Source: Leptospira semungkisensis (GTDB lineage: Bacteria; Spirochaetota; Leptospiria; Leptospirales; Leptospiraceae). Taken from it: DNA of 64,000 nucleotides. The position numbers and the translations under genes are program-made. The stretch lies in NCBI RefSeq assembly GCF_004770055.1, contig NZ_RQEP01000019.1, positions 434,001 through 498,000 on the forward strand. The letters run 5' to 3'. The notes beneath the pieces are model-generated. The model did no database searches. It was given only the letters and a program-made list of their open reading frames with translations, and had not been told where the DNA came from. Numbering within the stretch: the stretch's first letter is position 1; each line of letters begins with the position of its first letter. Positions 24,176-33,242 of the stretch are shown here, one piece after another.

Positions 24176-26586
24176 GATCAGTGCTCGTAAAGACTCTTTG
24201 CTTTCACTGCAATTCTCCGATTGAAGGGGGTCCGATCTTTCGAACTATAAAAGGAGAAGAGAGAGAATATTGCTGCAATGGCTGTGCAGAGCTATCTTCG
24301 ATGTTACTGGAGAATGGACTGGATCGTTTCTACGAGATTAGAGGCGGACAGACAATGGAGCCTATCCAAGCAGAAAATCTAAATAACGAATCCGTCTTGG
24401 AGTATGATAACGAGTCCGTTTACTCCGAATACTTGGAGAAAACGAAAGAAGGATACAGCGGACTTATCACAGTTTCCGGGATCCATTGTTCCGCATGCGT
24501 TTGGTTAATAGAAACAGTCCTTCCTAAAACAAAAGGAATCCAAGATGCAAGGGTGAATTTCGGGACGGGAAGATTGAAAGTAGAATTCGATCCTTCTAAA
24601 GTAAGCCTGGGCTCTATTCTAAACTTAGTTAGAAAATTAGGATATTCTCCTAGTCTCTATTCCCCCTTAAAAGCAGAATCCAAAGTAGAGAAACCGTTCC
24701 GAGATCTCGGGATCAGAATGGCAGTAGCTGGATTCTGCTGGGGAAACATTATGCTCTTCTCCGCCAGTTTATATGCAGGCTACTTCCAAGGAATGGACGT
24801 AAATATGAAAAATCTATTTCATTACGTTTCCTGGATGCTCGCCACTCCCGTATATTTATATTCCGGATATCCATTCTGGAAAGGAGCCTTCGAAGCCTGG
24901 AAGCACAAACTTCTTTCTATGGATGTGCTCCTATTCATAGGAGTCAGCTTAGCATATTTCTATAGCATCTATGTTACCATCTCCGAGAGAGGAGAAGTCT
25001 ATTTCGACTCCGTATGCACCATCTACTTTTTCATTCTTCTAGGAAAATACTTAGAAGCGATGATACGCTACAAGGCAGGTACTAAGATCGGAGAATTACT
25101 CTCCCTTCTCCCAGAAGAATACGAAGTGCAGAGAGAAGGAGTCTGGTCAAAATTTCCGGCCGGCAAAATCAGAAAGGGAGATCTAGTCAGACTCGTCCAT
25201 GGAAGCAAGGCTCCAGTGGATGGACTCTTGAAAACAAGAGAAGCATTCTTCGATGAAGCGGTATTAACAGGAGAAAGCGAACCAATCCGAAAATCAATGC
25301 AGGAAGAAATCAAAGCGGGTTCTCTCTGCCTTTCAAGCGATGTATTATTCCTTTCCTCAGGAACTTCCCAAGAAAGTTCGCTTGCTCAAATCGGGAAATT
25401 ATTAGAGGAATCTTTATTAAAGAAACCTAAAATTCAAAGAACTACAGATAAGATGGCATCCGTATTCATCAAGATCGTACTTGCTATCGCAATTTGTACA
25501 TTTTTGTATTGGTGGAAGTTCGACTCTATTGAATCTGCATTATTAAATACGATCAGTGTATTGATCGTAGCCTGCCCTTGTGCATTGGGCCTAAGCGTGC
25601 CTGCAGCACTTGTAGTAAGCCACCTACTCCAATCCAAAGAAGGAATTCTAATAAAGAATCCGGAAACGGCAGAGACACTTGCTAAAGTAGATCGGATCTT
25701 CTTTGATAAGACCGGCACCTTAACTATGGGAAAACTAGAACTCACAAGAGAACTAATCCTAGAAAAAATGGAAAGGATAAAAGAAGAAAGAGCCATCGCA
25801 GTGGATCTTGAAAAACATTCCTCTCATCCAATAGCAAAATCTTTCGTAAAAGGACTTTCATCCGACTCTGACTTGTCGATACCTTGGATCTCATTGGAAG
25901 AATTCCCAGGACAAGGAATCGAGGGAAAGAAAGAAGATGGGATATACAGGATCGGAAACAGAAGATTCGCAAGCGATTCAACTCCAGAGAACGATGGACT
26001 CATTTATCTTTCCAGAAATTTCAGACTTCTAGCTGCCTGGGAATTCAAAGATAAAGAAAGACCAGAAGCTGAGACAAGTCTGCCTCAAATCAGATCCCTA
26101 GTAAAAAATCTGGAGATCCTTTCCGGAGATATTTCCTCTAAGGTAGAAGCTCTCGCATCTAAATTAAGAATTTTTGAATATTCTTCTAATCTTTCCCCTT
26201 CTCAAAAAAGGGATAGGATATTGGAGGCCCAATCCAAAGGAGAAGTGGTTGCTATGGTGGGCGATGGGATCAACGACTCTGCATGTATCGCCCAGGCAGA
26301 CATAGGAATCTCTATGGGAATGGGATCCGATCTTAGTCTAGACAGATCCGATATTATTTTAACCAAAAACCGCTTGGATTCTTTGCCTAAGTCCATATTG
26401 ATCGCCAGAAAAACGAAAACGATCATCCTCCAAAATATCTACCTATCCTTAGTTTATAATTCCATTATGATCCCTCTTGCTTTTTCCGGATTCATGCTTC
26501 CGGTGATCTGCGCAGGATTCATGACCTTGAGTTCTTTTACTGTTGTTCTAAATTCGGTTTCCATGAGGAGTAGAGTTCGACTATGA
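24172..26586 (+). CDS. ccoI: Copper-translocating P-type ATPase CcoI/FixI
   Basis: 804-residue P1B-type ATPase that supplies copper to the cbb3 oxidase. The N-terminal Cys-rich segment (CFHCNSP, then YCCNGC) is typical of the FixI branch. It is followed by a heavy-metal domain (GIHCSACVW) and eight-helix topology. Functional motifs are TGES (actuator), CPC in VACPCALGLS, DKTGTLT (phosphorylation), an HP site in SSHP and GDGINDSA. The start is TTG at 24172 overlapping the ccoH stop by four bases; a GTG at 24181 is an alternative. Its 3' end overlaps ccoS. Confidence 0.94.
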   Translation: MRSVLVKTLCFHCNSPIEGGPIFRTIKGEEREYCCNGCAELSSMLLENGLDRFYEIRGGQTMEPIQAENLNNESVLEYDNESVYSEYLEKTKEGYSGLITVSGIHCSACVWLIETVLPKTKGIQDARVNFGTGRLKVEFDPSKVSLGSILNLVRKLGYSPSLYSPLKAESKVEKPFRDLGIRMAVAGFCWGNIMLFSASLYAGYFQGMDVNMKNLFHYVSWMLATPVYLYSGYPFWKGAFEAWKHKLLSMDVLLFIGVSLAYFYSIYVTISERGEVYFDSVCTIYFFILLGKYLEAMIRYKAGTKIGELLSLLPEEYEVQREGVWSKFPAGKIRKGDLVRLVHGSKAPVDGLLKTREAFFDEAVLTGESEPIRKSMQEEIKAGSLCLSSDVLFLSSGTSQESSLAQIGKLLEESLLKKPKIQRTTDKMASVFIKIVLAIAICTFLYWWKFDSIESALLNTISVLIVACPCALGLSVPAALVVSHLLQSKEGILIKNPETAETLAKVDRIFFDKTGTLTMGKLELTRELILEKMERIKEERAIAVDLEKHSSHPIAKSFVKGLSSDSDLSIPWISLEEFPGQGIEGKKEDGIYRIGNRRFASDSTPENDGLIYLSRNFRLLAAWEFKDKERPEAETSLPQIRSLVKNLEILSGDISSKVEALASKLRIFEYSSNLSPSQKRDRILEAQSKGEVVAMVGDGINDSACIAQADIGISMGMGSDLSLDRSDIILTKNRLDSLPKSILIARKTKTIILQNIYLSLVYNSIMIPLAFSGFMLPVICAGFMTLSSFTVVLNSVSMRSRVRL

Positions 26587-26735
26587 ATATATTATATCTT
26601 ACCATCCCGATCGCACTTATCATTTCCTTCGGAGCATTTTACGTTTTCATTATAAACTACAGATCCGGTCAGTATGAGGACATAGAAGGTCCGAAGTATA
26701 GAATGCTTTTCGACGAGGAAAATCCTCGCAAATAA
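26583..26735 (+). CDS. ccoS: cbb3 oxidase maturation protein CcoS
   Basis: 50-residue single-helix protein starting with ATG that overlaps the ccoI stop (ATGA). The helix spans residues ~3-25 (LYLTIPIALIISFGAFYVFI) and is followed by the family tail YEDIEGPKYRMLFDEE. CcoS is needed for cofactor insertion into CcoN. Confidence 0.88.
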   Translation: MNILYLTIPIALIISFGAFYVFIINYRSGQYEDIEGPKYRMLFDEENPRK

Positions 26736-26746
26736 AAGGAGTAAAT

Positions 26747-27493
26747 ATGGAACTCTTTCTAAGCTTAGCTCTCGCCTCTTTTTTAAATGGGCTCACAGGA
26801 TCGATTCATTGCGCAGCGATGTGCGGACCTCTAGCAGGAAGCCTTGGCCTAAAATTTGCAAATTCCGGAAAGAAAAAGAACCGTATATTACAACTTTCTT
26901 ATAATTCGGGAAGATTCTTCTCTTATACCACCATAGGCCTCCTACTGGGTTTTCTGGGAGAAGTCACGAATCTTTCTCTATCTAAATTATTACCCATGCA
27001 AGAATTCGCCGCCTGGATCGGGGCAATTGCACTACTCTTTTTCGGAGTCGCTTACCTCCTTGGAAAAAACCCGAACGTCAGCCCTTATTTTGGAAAGGCA
27101 GTAAGCCGCTTTCTCTCTCCCTTACTTAAAAATTCGAATGCAAACGATTCGAGTGTTCGAAATATAACTTTCTTAGGATTCGGATTCGGACTATTTACGG
27201 GACTTCTTCCTTGCGGAATTTTATATCCTGTTTTTATAATATCTTATGCAAGCGGCTCCCCTTTAGTGGGAGCGATGATCATGGCGGGATTCTTCTTAGG
27301 AACCTTCCCTGCGTTATTCTTAGTGGGAATGGGATTTAGGTCTTTCGCCTCCAAGCTTCAGCCGAATCGAATGAAGATTGTGGGAGCATTTATACTTCTA
27401 CTCTCTTTGTTTATGATCTTCCAAAGATTCCATCACCAACACTCAGCCGAGCACGGAGATAATCCTTCCTCGATGCACGAGCATCACCATTGA
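26747..27493 (+). CDS. SafE/TauE-like (DsbD-related) membrane protein of the cco cluster
   Basis: 248-residue six-helix membrane protein of the sulfite exporter TauE/SafE-like group commonly found at the end of cco operons. An early GSIHCAAMCGP motif carries the His-Cys-x3-Cys pair typical of this branch, and a matching GLLPCGILYP motif opens the second half, as in DsbD-like metal/thiol carriers. The C-terminal tail is His-rich (HHQHSAEHG and HEHHH), suggesting metal binding. Location 11 bases after ccoS argues for a role in copper or cofactor delivery to the oxidase rather than sulfite export; that is inference. Confidence 0.85.
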   Translation: MELFLSLALASFLNGLTGSIHCAAMCGPLAGSLGLKFANSGKKKNRILQLSYNSGRFFSYTTIGLLLGFLGEVTNLSLSKLLPMQEFAAWIGAIALLFFGVAYLLGKNPNVSPYFGKAVSRFLSPLLKNSNANDSSVRNITFLGFGFGLFTGLLPCGILYPVFIISYASGSPLVGAMIMAGFFLGTFPALFLVGMGFRSFASKLQPNRMKIVGAFILLLSLFMIFQRFHHQHSAEHGDNPSSMHEHHH

Positions 27494-27497
27494 TCGA

Positions 27498-28214
27498 TTA
27501 AAGTAATTCCAATTCTGGAAATTCTATCTTTCTTGAGTTCGGGGATTCAAACCAGCGCAGGACTACATCAGTTACCTGAGACCATTTCCCTCTGTCTTCA
27601 AAATGACTGGGAGATCCTGGTATATAATGAATTCCTTTTATGGGAGATTGGATCTTGGATAAGACGGATCGGTTGGATTCAATTCCGTAAAAATCTAAGC
27701 CACCGATAATATTCAAAATAGGTACAGCAGAAAGAGAAAGCTTAGAATGAGGAAGACCATTACCGATCAAAACGATACTGTCCACATCATGAGACAAAAT
27801 AAACCCTGCCCTAAACAATCTTTCTGCACTGGAAGAAAGCGCCAAATAAGCAAACTTATGATCCCTGGTATCTTCTCGATTTATTAGATACTTAGTAACT
27901 TCAACAAGACGATCGGCTAATAAAGCATCATCGGATCGGTTTGCATGAATCTCTCTCTCATTACTCGTTAATAGATCCTGCAGGAATAAGGTAGCAATTC
28001 CTGCACAGTTTAATTTAAGATTCAGCAAGCTGAACCTTTGACCGAACTTTTCATCCTTCTCATCCAAAATCAGGATTACCATCAATTTGGAATTCTTGGG
28101 CAAAACAAGATCCCCCGATAATTGGATTCGATTGATCTGAAAATGGATCGTAATCTGCAGATCATCCGTATTCATTCGCTTCTCTCTTTGAGCCGAAGAA
28201 AAATCGGAGATCAA
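27498..28214 (-). CDS. Alpha/beta hydrolase (dienelactone-hydrolase-like), unusual nucleophile elbow
   Basis: 238-residue alpha/beta hydrolase resembling the family often fused or linked to phosphoribosyltransferases. The C-terminal half keeps family landmarks: PILNIIGGLDFYGIESN (acid Asp region) and PGSPSHFED (His region). The nucleophile elbow, usually GASTG, reads LSSSA, keeping Ser but losing both Gly. The ATG overlaps the preceding Crp/Fnr gene by four bases (ATGA), so the two are co-translated. It converges on the cco cluster with four bases between stops. Substrate unknown. Confidence 0.7.
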   Translation of the reverse strand: MISDFSSAQREKRMNTDDLQITIHFQINRIQLSGDLVLPKNSKLMVILILDEKDEKFGQRFSLLNLKLNCAGIATLFLQDLLTSNEREIHANRSDDALLADRLVEVTKYLINREDTRDHKFAYLALSSSAERLFRAGFILSHDVDSIVLIGNGLPHSKLSLSAVPILNIIGGLDFYGIESNRSVLSKIQSPIKGIHYIPGSPSHFEDRGKWSQVTDVVLRWFESPNSRKIEFPELELL

Positions 28215-28888
28215 TCCAGTAATTTTCTCAATGCAAGTTCGTTCTTAATGGAAATCCGTTTTTTACCTATATCGATCCAACCTCTGCTCTTAAAATCAGT
28301 CAGAGCTCTTACGAGAGTTTCTGTTGTGACTCCAATCACGGACGCCATCACTTCTCTCGTAAAAGGAAGTTCCTCCTCTCCGTCCATTGAGTCTGCTAAT
28401 TGAAGCAAGAACTCGGAGAGTTTTGCATGAACCTGACGAGTTCCTAAAGAATAGATCTTATTCTCTGCCTCTACACATTCCTTAGTTACTTCTTTAAAGA
28501 CTGAATTCTGGAATTCAGGATCGGTCACGAGCAACCTTCTCAATTCCTTTTCTTCTATGAATAAAACAGTGCTATCCACAAGTGCTATTGCGTGATGTAA
28601 GTACGTGCCTCCTAAGGCCGCATCACGTATACCCACCCAAGTTCCGGGAGTATATATCTTGAATGTTTGTTGTCTTCCTCCAGAACCGGTTCGATAGGAA
28701 CGGATCGAGCCCTTCTCAACAATAAAGAATCCCTTAGCGGGTTCTCCTTGAGAGAATAATTCGTTATTCTTTTGGATCCTCTTACGAGTAAAACCGATCG
28801 CGCCGCTTTGTATGCTTTCTTCCGGTTCACGAACATTCGTAAAAACGGAATTGTTAGTAGATTCTATCCTAGCTGCCTTCATAATCAT
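28211..28888 (-). CDS. Crp/Fnr-family transcriptional regulator
   Basis: 225-residue regulator. The cyclic-nucleotide-binding-like domain (~30-150; FSQGEPAKGFFIVEKGSIRSY) lacks the N-terminal Cys cluster of FNR, so direct oxygen sensing through [4Fe-4S] is not supported. The C-terminal winged HTH reads FTREVMASVIGVTTETLVRAL, with Thr-Glu-Thr-x2-Arg in the recognition helix, close to the E-x2-S/T-R pattern of FNR-type recognition. It lies beyond the cbb3 cluster, and an FNR-like box stands before ccoN, making it a candidate regulator. Start may be residue 1 or Met3. Confidence 0.88.
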   Translation of the reverse strand: MIMKAARIESTNNSVFTNVREPEESIQSGAIGFTRKRIQKNNELFSQGEPAKGFFIVEKGSIRSYRTGSGGRQQTFKIYTPGTWVGIRDAALGGTYLHHAIALVDSTVLFIEEKELRRLLVTDPEFQNSVFKEVTKECVEAENKIYSLGTRQVHAKLSEFLLQLADSMDGEEELPFTREVMASVIGVTTETLVRALTDFKSRGWIDIGKKRISIKNELALRKLLD

Positions 28889-28946
28889 CTGATTTAATTC
28901 CTATTTTTTATTCTAATTTTTTAATATAGTATTGAGATCATTCGAA

Positions 28947-30326
28947 CTATACTTCGAATTCTATGATCTCATTCCTTTCCGGAATAGTGGCCTGCCAACC
29001 ATACTGCTTTTCAATTTTCCCGGCGAGAGTACGGGAAGCGTCCCCTTCTCCATGAACGATAAAGAGATGCTCTGGAGTTTTTTTAATGGAAGAAAGCCAA
29101 TGGACTAATTCCGCTTGGTCTGCGTGAGCGGACAGTCCGTCTATATTTTGCACATCGCAACGAACTTCGTAATATTTGCTTCGGATCTTGATCTCTGTCT
29201 CACCTTCGAGTAGCCTTCTGCCTCTGGTAGCCTGAGCCTGGTAACCTACGAATAGTATGAGGGAATTCGGATCTCCCAGCATATTCTCCATATACGTCAG
29301 CACTCTTCCCCCGGTAGCCATTCCGCTACCTGCTATCACAATCCTTGGTCCTTTCTTAGATGCGAGCTTCTTCGTTTCGCTCGAATCTGTGACGCAAATA
29401 ATATCCTCTGCAATATGCGAGAACTCGGAATCCTTGAGCCTATGCCATTCCGATCCGTATCTATTAAATAATTCTAATACTTTTAATCCCATTGGAGAAT
29501 CCATGTAGATGGGAATATTTGGAATCTCTCCCTCTTTTCTCATTTTCCATAGGAGATACATGAGAGATTGGATCCTTTCCACCGCGAAGGAAGGAATGAT
29601 GATAGACCCTCCAGCATCGGCAGTTCCCTTCACAAGCTGCGCGAGATTTTTTTCAGGATTTCCTCTGTGGATCCTGTTTCCATAGGTGGATTCCATCAGA
29701 ATAATATCTGCCTCTTCTGGCTTTTCAGGAGCAAAGAGTAGAGGATCGACTTCTCTTCCAATATCCCCTGAGAAAACGATTCTCTTTCTTCCTACTTTCA
29801 ATTCAATGAAGCTCGCTCCCAGAATATGGCCGTTATATCTGAATCGAAATGAGATTCCTTCAGACAGATCGAACCATTGGTTGAGACCTTTATTCTGGAA
29901 GAGACGAATCGTCTTCTCCACATCGTCAGAATCATACAGAGGAAGAGCAGGTTTGTGTTTGGAATAGCCGCCCGAATTCGCCATAGAAGCGTCTTCTTCT
30001 TGGAGCTTTGCGCTATCCTGGAGAACTATAGTAGAAATATCTAATGTTGGCTTGGTTCCATAGATGGGTCCATGGAATCCTTTCTTGACAACTCTCGGAA
30101 GATAACCGCAATGATCCAAATGCCCGTGTGTCAATAGGATTGCATCTATGCGGGAGGAATCGAAAGGAGTAGAACTCCAGTTCAGAAGTCTTAATTTCTT
30201 TTCCCCTTGGAAAAGACCGCAATCGATGAGTATGTTCTTTCCGAATGCTTGGAGAAGGTATTTGGATCCGGTAACGGTTCCTGCTCCCCCTAAGAATTGT
30301 AGGATCATTCGATTGCTTTCGCTCAT
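28947..30326 (-). CDS. MBL-fold/beta-CASP ribonuclease-like metallohydrolase
   Basis: About 459-residue metallo-beta-lactamase-fold protein of the CPSF/beta-CASP group. The start at 30326 is chosen because AAGGAATG precedes it and homologues begin with the FLGGAGTVTGSKYLL segment; an upstream in-frame start at 30401 would add 25 basic residues. Zinc motif HGHLDHCG, later GDIGRE and NGHILGASF, beta-CASP features SGMATGGRV and VGYQAQATRGRRLLEG, then the RNA-specificity C-terminal domain with LSAHADQ and HGE. Such proteins usually cleave RNA in the cytosol. It appears monocistronic. Confidence 0.88.
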   Translation of the reverse strand: MSESNRMILQFLGGAGTVTGSKYLLQAFGKNILIDCGLFQGEKKLRLLNWSSTPFDSSRIDAILLTHGHLDHCGYLPRVVKKGFHGPIYGTKPTLDISTIVLQDSAKLQEEDASMANSGGYSKHKPALPLYDSDDVEKTIRLFQNKGLNQWFDLSEGISFRFRYNGHILGASFIELKVGRKRIVFSGDIGREVDPLLFAPEKPEEADIILMESTYGNRIHRGNPEKNLAQLVKGTADAGGSIIIPSFAVERIQSLMYLLWKMRKEGEIPNIPIYMDSPMGLKVLELFNRYGSEWHRLKDSEFSHIAEDIICVTDSSETKKLASKKGPRIVIAGSGMATGGRVLTYMENMLGDPNSLILFVGYQAQATRGRRLLEGETEIKIRSKYYEVRCDVQNIDGLSAHADQAELVHWLSSIKKTPEHLFIVHGEGDASRTLAGKIEKQYGWQATIPERNEIIEFEV

Positions 30327-30474
30327 TTCATTCCTTCCAACCTTCTTTCCGGAGCGTTTCAAAACGGCGATCCGAAGCGGTTTCTTTGAATGTAGCGTCA
30401 ATTAGAGAAATGTCAATGGGCGCCTACGGAAGGGGCAAATTGGGAGGGGAAACTGCGAATTTACAGGGGGAAAA

Positions 30475-31209
30475 TCAGAGAAGTTCTTTGATCTTTGCCA
30501 CGTATTTTCTACCCACTGGCAATTGGGTCTCATCTTCGTCTTTTAAATATACCAGATAATTGCCCGCATTATCGCTCTGCATATGGGACATTTTCTCTAT
30601 ATTAATAATATATTGTTTATAAATTCTTAAAAAACGATTTGGAGGAAGTTTGGCTTCTAAGCTTTTCAGAGATTTATAAGTTACATACTGTCTTCTTTCA
30701 GTATGAACCACACTGAAATTATCTCTGGAAGAGATATAATTAATATCGTTATAAGGAATCAGGAAGTGATTCTCTTTTTCTAAGATAAACAAGCCATGCT
30801 CGTTAAAAACATTTCCTGCAGGTTTCTCTTCCTTTCTTTGCAGAAATTCTCCGGCCCTATCTACTGCCTTAAAAAATCTCTCTTTGGAAAAAGGTTTGAG
30901 AAGATAATCTATCGCTCCCAACTCGAAAGCGTTGATTGCCTTGTCTTGCACTGCGGTAATGAAAACGATATAAGGAGGATTTTCCAGTTTCTCTACAATG
31001 TCCAAACCGGAAAGTAATGGGAGATTGATATCCAAAAAGACTAGATCGAAATCCTCGGTTTGCAAGTATTCCAAGGCCTCCTCTCCATCCTTTGCAACTT
31101 TGGAAAGTTTCAGTTCATGACGAGAAAGACAGTAATTGATCAACAAATCACGAGTCGGAGCCTCGTCTTCTACGATCAAAACCTTCCATTCTTTTTTTAT
31201 GTTTGTCAT
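30475..31209 (-). CDS. LytTR-family response regulator
   Basis: About 244-residue response regulator. The receiver has the VEDEAPTRD acidic pocket and phospho-acceptor Asp60 in LVFLDINLP; KPF follows the Lys position. The C-terminal LytTR DNA-binding domain (~145-244) shows FLIPYNDINYISSRDN and PNRFLRIYKQYIINIEKM. ATG at 31209 is preferred; an in-frame TTG at 31218 would add three residues. It follows the kinase by 12 bases, a classic LytS/LytR arrangement. Confidence 0.92.
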   Translation of the reverse strand: MTNIKKEWKVLIVEDEAPTRDLLINYCLSRHELKLSKVAKDGEEALEYLQTEDFDLVFLDINLPLLSGLDIVEKLENPPYIVFITAVQDKAINAFELGAIDYLLKPFSKERFFKAVDRAGEFLQRKEEKPAGNVFNEHGLFILEKENHFLIPYNDINYISSRDNFSVVHTERRQYVTYKSLKSLEAKLPPNRFLRIYKQYIINIEKMSHMQSDNAGNYLVYLKDEDETQLPVGRKYVAKIKELL

Positions 31210-31221
31210 AAGTGACAAGCT

Positions 31222-33120
31222 TTACGAATTCAATTTAGGAGAATAATCGAAGCGAATCGTAACAATCGCTCCGCCTTCAGGATGATTTTCGATTTTGACT
31301 TCCGATTCGTAAAGATAAAATTTCAATCTCTCCGCAATGTTCGCGATCGTTCGAGAGTATACGTTTTGAGTCTTAAGTCCATTGCCATTATCTCGAATAA
31401 TGATCTGAGTCTTACTTCCTTCAACACTTGCATTTAGGATGATCTTTCCTTTGCCCTTCTTGTCTCGGATGCCATGAATATAAGAATTTTCGACAAGGGG
31501 CTGCAGTGTCAAAGGAGGGATCTGACAATTACGAAAGTCGCCCTTCTTCTCTACTTCCACTTCTAGAAAATCAGAGAATCTTAATTTCAATAATTGCAAA
31601 TAATTCTCGGTAAACTCCCATTCAATATCGAAAGGCACCAGTTGCTTAGTTGCCTGGTCCGTTAGAAATCTATAATTATCTGCTAACATCAAGATAGCCG
31701 AATCAGCAAGGTCAGGATTGGTCTGCAAGTAAGAATGAATGATACTTAACGTGTTAAACAGAAAATGCGGACTCATTCTATCTTGCAGGGTTTTTAGATT
31801 ATTCTCCGCGTGACGAGCCTTCTCCTCCGTTTCCTTTCTTTCCGTAATATTGTTTCGGATCGCAAGATACTGATACGGCTTTTCGTTCTCATCCAAGACC
31901 GGGGAAATAGTCGTGTCCACCCAATAGAACTTTCCATCCTTTGCTCGATTCTTGATCTCGCCTTTCCAGATCTTTCCTTTAGAGATTGTCTTCCATAGAT
32001 CATGGAAAAATTCTTTTGGATGATATCCCGAATTAATGATCCTATGATTTTGTCCGAGCAATTCATCCCGGGAATAGCCGCTTATATCGCAAAAGTTCTG
32101 GTTTACGTAGATAATCTTTCCTTGTTTATCGGTAATCGCAACGATCGATACAGCATTCAAGGCAGTCTGAAAATCGGATAATTCCTTTAAAGAACTCTTA
32201 AGTTCTATCTCGATTTCCTTTGTGCGAGTGATATCAACTCCCACAAACCATTTCTTAGAACCGTATTTTGGAAATCCAGAGGACACATTGGACAGAGAGA
32301 CAAGCTTACTCTTTCCGTCCTTGGAGATAAGATTCAATTCCAAATTCTTAAAGTCTACATCCAGAACCTTAGAGTCCAAACTCATCTTGCTCGGAGACTT
32401 AAGCGGATAGAATAGATCCTGAAATGAAAAGGAAGGATTTCCAATCACCTCTTGTGCCAAATAGCCTAGAACCTTCTCACATTCGTGATTCCAAGAAATT
32501 GTTTGAAAATTCTCATCCACAGAAAAGAACATGATGGGCATGTTCTCCAATACTCCTCTCATTCTCTCTTCACTTTCCCGAATATCATGTTGGCCTTGCC
32601 TTTCAATTAGCAAGCTGCCTAAATGAGAAGAGATCAGATCGAATACTGCATGATAAGGTTCCGCAATTTCCTTCTTCTGATCGGAAAAGAATAGAATGTA
32701 TCCATTCAATTCCTCCTGAACCAAGATCGGAATGCTTAAAAAAGAAAGCGCAGTAAAAGAAAGCCCGGAAACGATGGGAGAGTTTTGATCCAACTCATTG
32801 TTTAATTTCCAATTCTTTTGCGAGAAGAGTTCTGTAAGATCCTTATAATTTTTAGGGCCAATATTTTGATTCTCTTGAGAAGAGTTGTCCGAGGCAAAGG
32901 TCCCTTCTTTTTGCCACCTTGTCTTTAAACGAAAGTTCTCAGTAGCTCGGTCCTTCAACCAGATCTGAGAAGAAGTAAAAGCACAATCATGCCCGATCCG
33001 TTCTAACATTTTGTACAGGACTCGATCCGTAGGAATCGAGTCCTCTTGAATTTTGAGAAAAAATCCTAAGAAGTCGATTAAGACCAGGCTTTGCCCTAAT
33101 TCGATTTTACTCTCGCCCAT
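31222..33120 (-). CDS. GAF/PAS sensor kinase of the LytS type (His_kinase PF06580)
   Basis: 632-residue soluble kinase. Residues ~10-175 look GAF-like. Residues ~185-305 and ~315-435 are PAS domains (VLENMPIMFFSVDENF; AVSIVAITDKQGKIIYVNQNF with FCDISGYSRDEL). The transmitter has the LytS-type box SPHFLFNTLSIIHSYL with the His, then LQPLVENSYIHGI (N-box) and DNGNG. This kinase class pairs with LytTR regulators, and one follows 12 bases downstream. No membrane segment is seen, in contrast to LytS itself. GAGAAG lies before the ATG. Confidence 0.9.
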   Translation of the reverse strand: MGESKIELGQSLVLIDFLGFFLKIQEDSIPTDRVLYKMLERIGHDCAFTSSQIWLKDRATENFRLKTRWQKEGTFASDNSSQENQNIGPKNYKDLTELFSQKNWKLNNELDQNSPIVSGLSFTALSFLSIPILVQEELNGYILFFSDQKKEIAEPYHAVFDLISSHLGSLLIERQGQHDIRESEERMRGVLENMPIMFFSVDENFQTISWNHECEKVLGYLAQEVIGNPSFSFQDLFYPLKSPSKMSLDSKVLDVDFKNLELNLISKDGKSKLVSLSNVSSGFPKYGSKKWFVGVDITRTKEIEIELKSSLKELSDFQTALNAVSIVAITDKQGKIIYVNQNFCDISGYSRDELLGQNHRIINSGYHPKEFFHDLWKTISKGKIWKGEIKNRAKDGKFYWVDTTISPVLDENEKPYQYLAIRNNITERKETEEKARHAENNLKTLQDRMSPHFLFNTLSIIHSYLQTNPDLADSAILMLADNYRFLTDQATKQLVPFDIEWEFTENYLQLLKLRFSDFLEVEVEKKGDFRNCQIPPLTLQPLVENSYIHGIRDKKGKGKIILNASVEGSKTQIIIRDNGNGLKTQNVYSRTIANIAERLKFYLYESEVKIENHPEGGAIVTIRFDYSPKLNS

Positions 33121-33242
33121 ATCTTCTCATTTCACTCGCAGAATAGATAGAAACGAAACTAATGGGAGGAAAGAGGAAAACAAGCCTAATTCGAAAATTG
33201 CCTGTATAAAAGATCCTTTCCCGTTTTGAAAGCCGAATCCGA

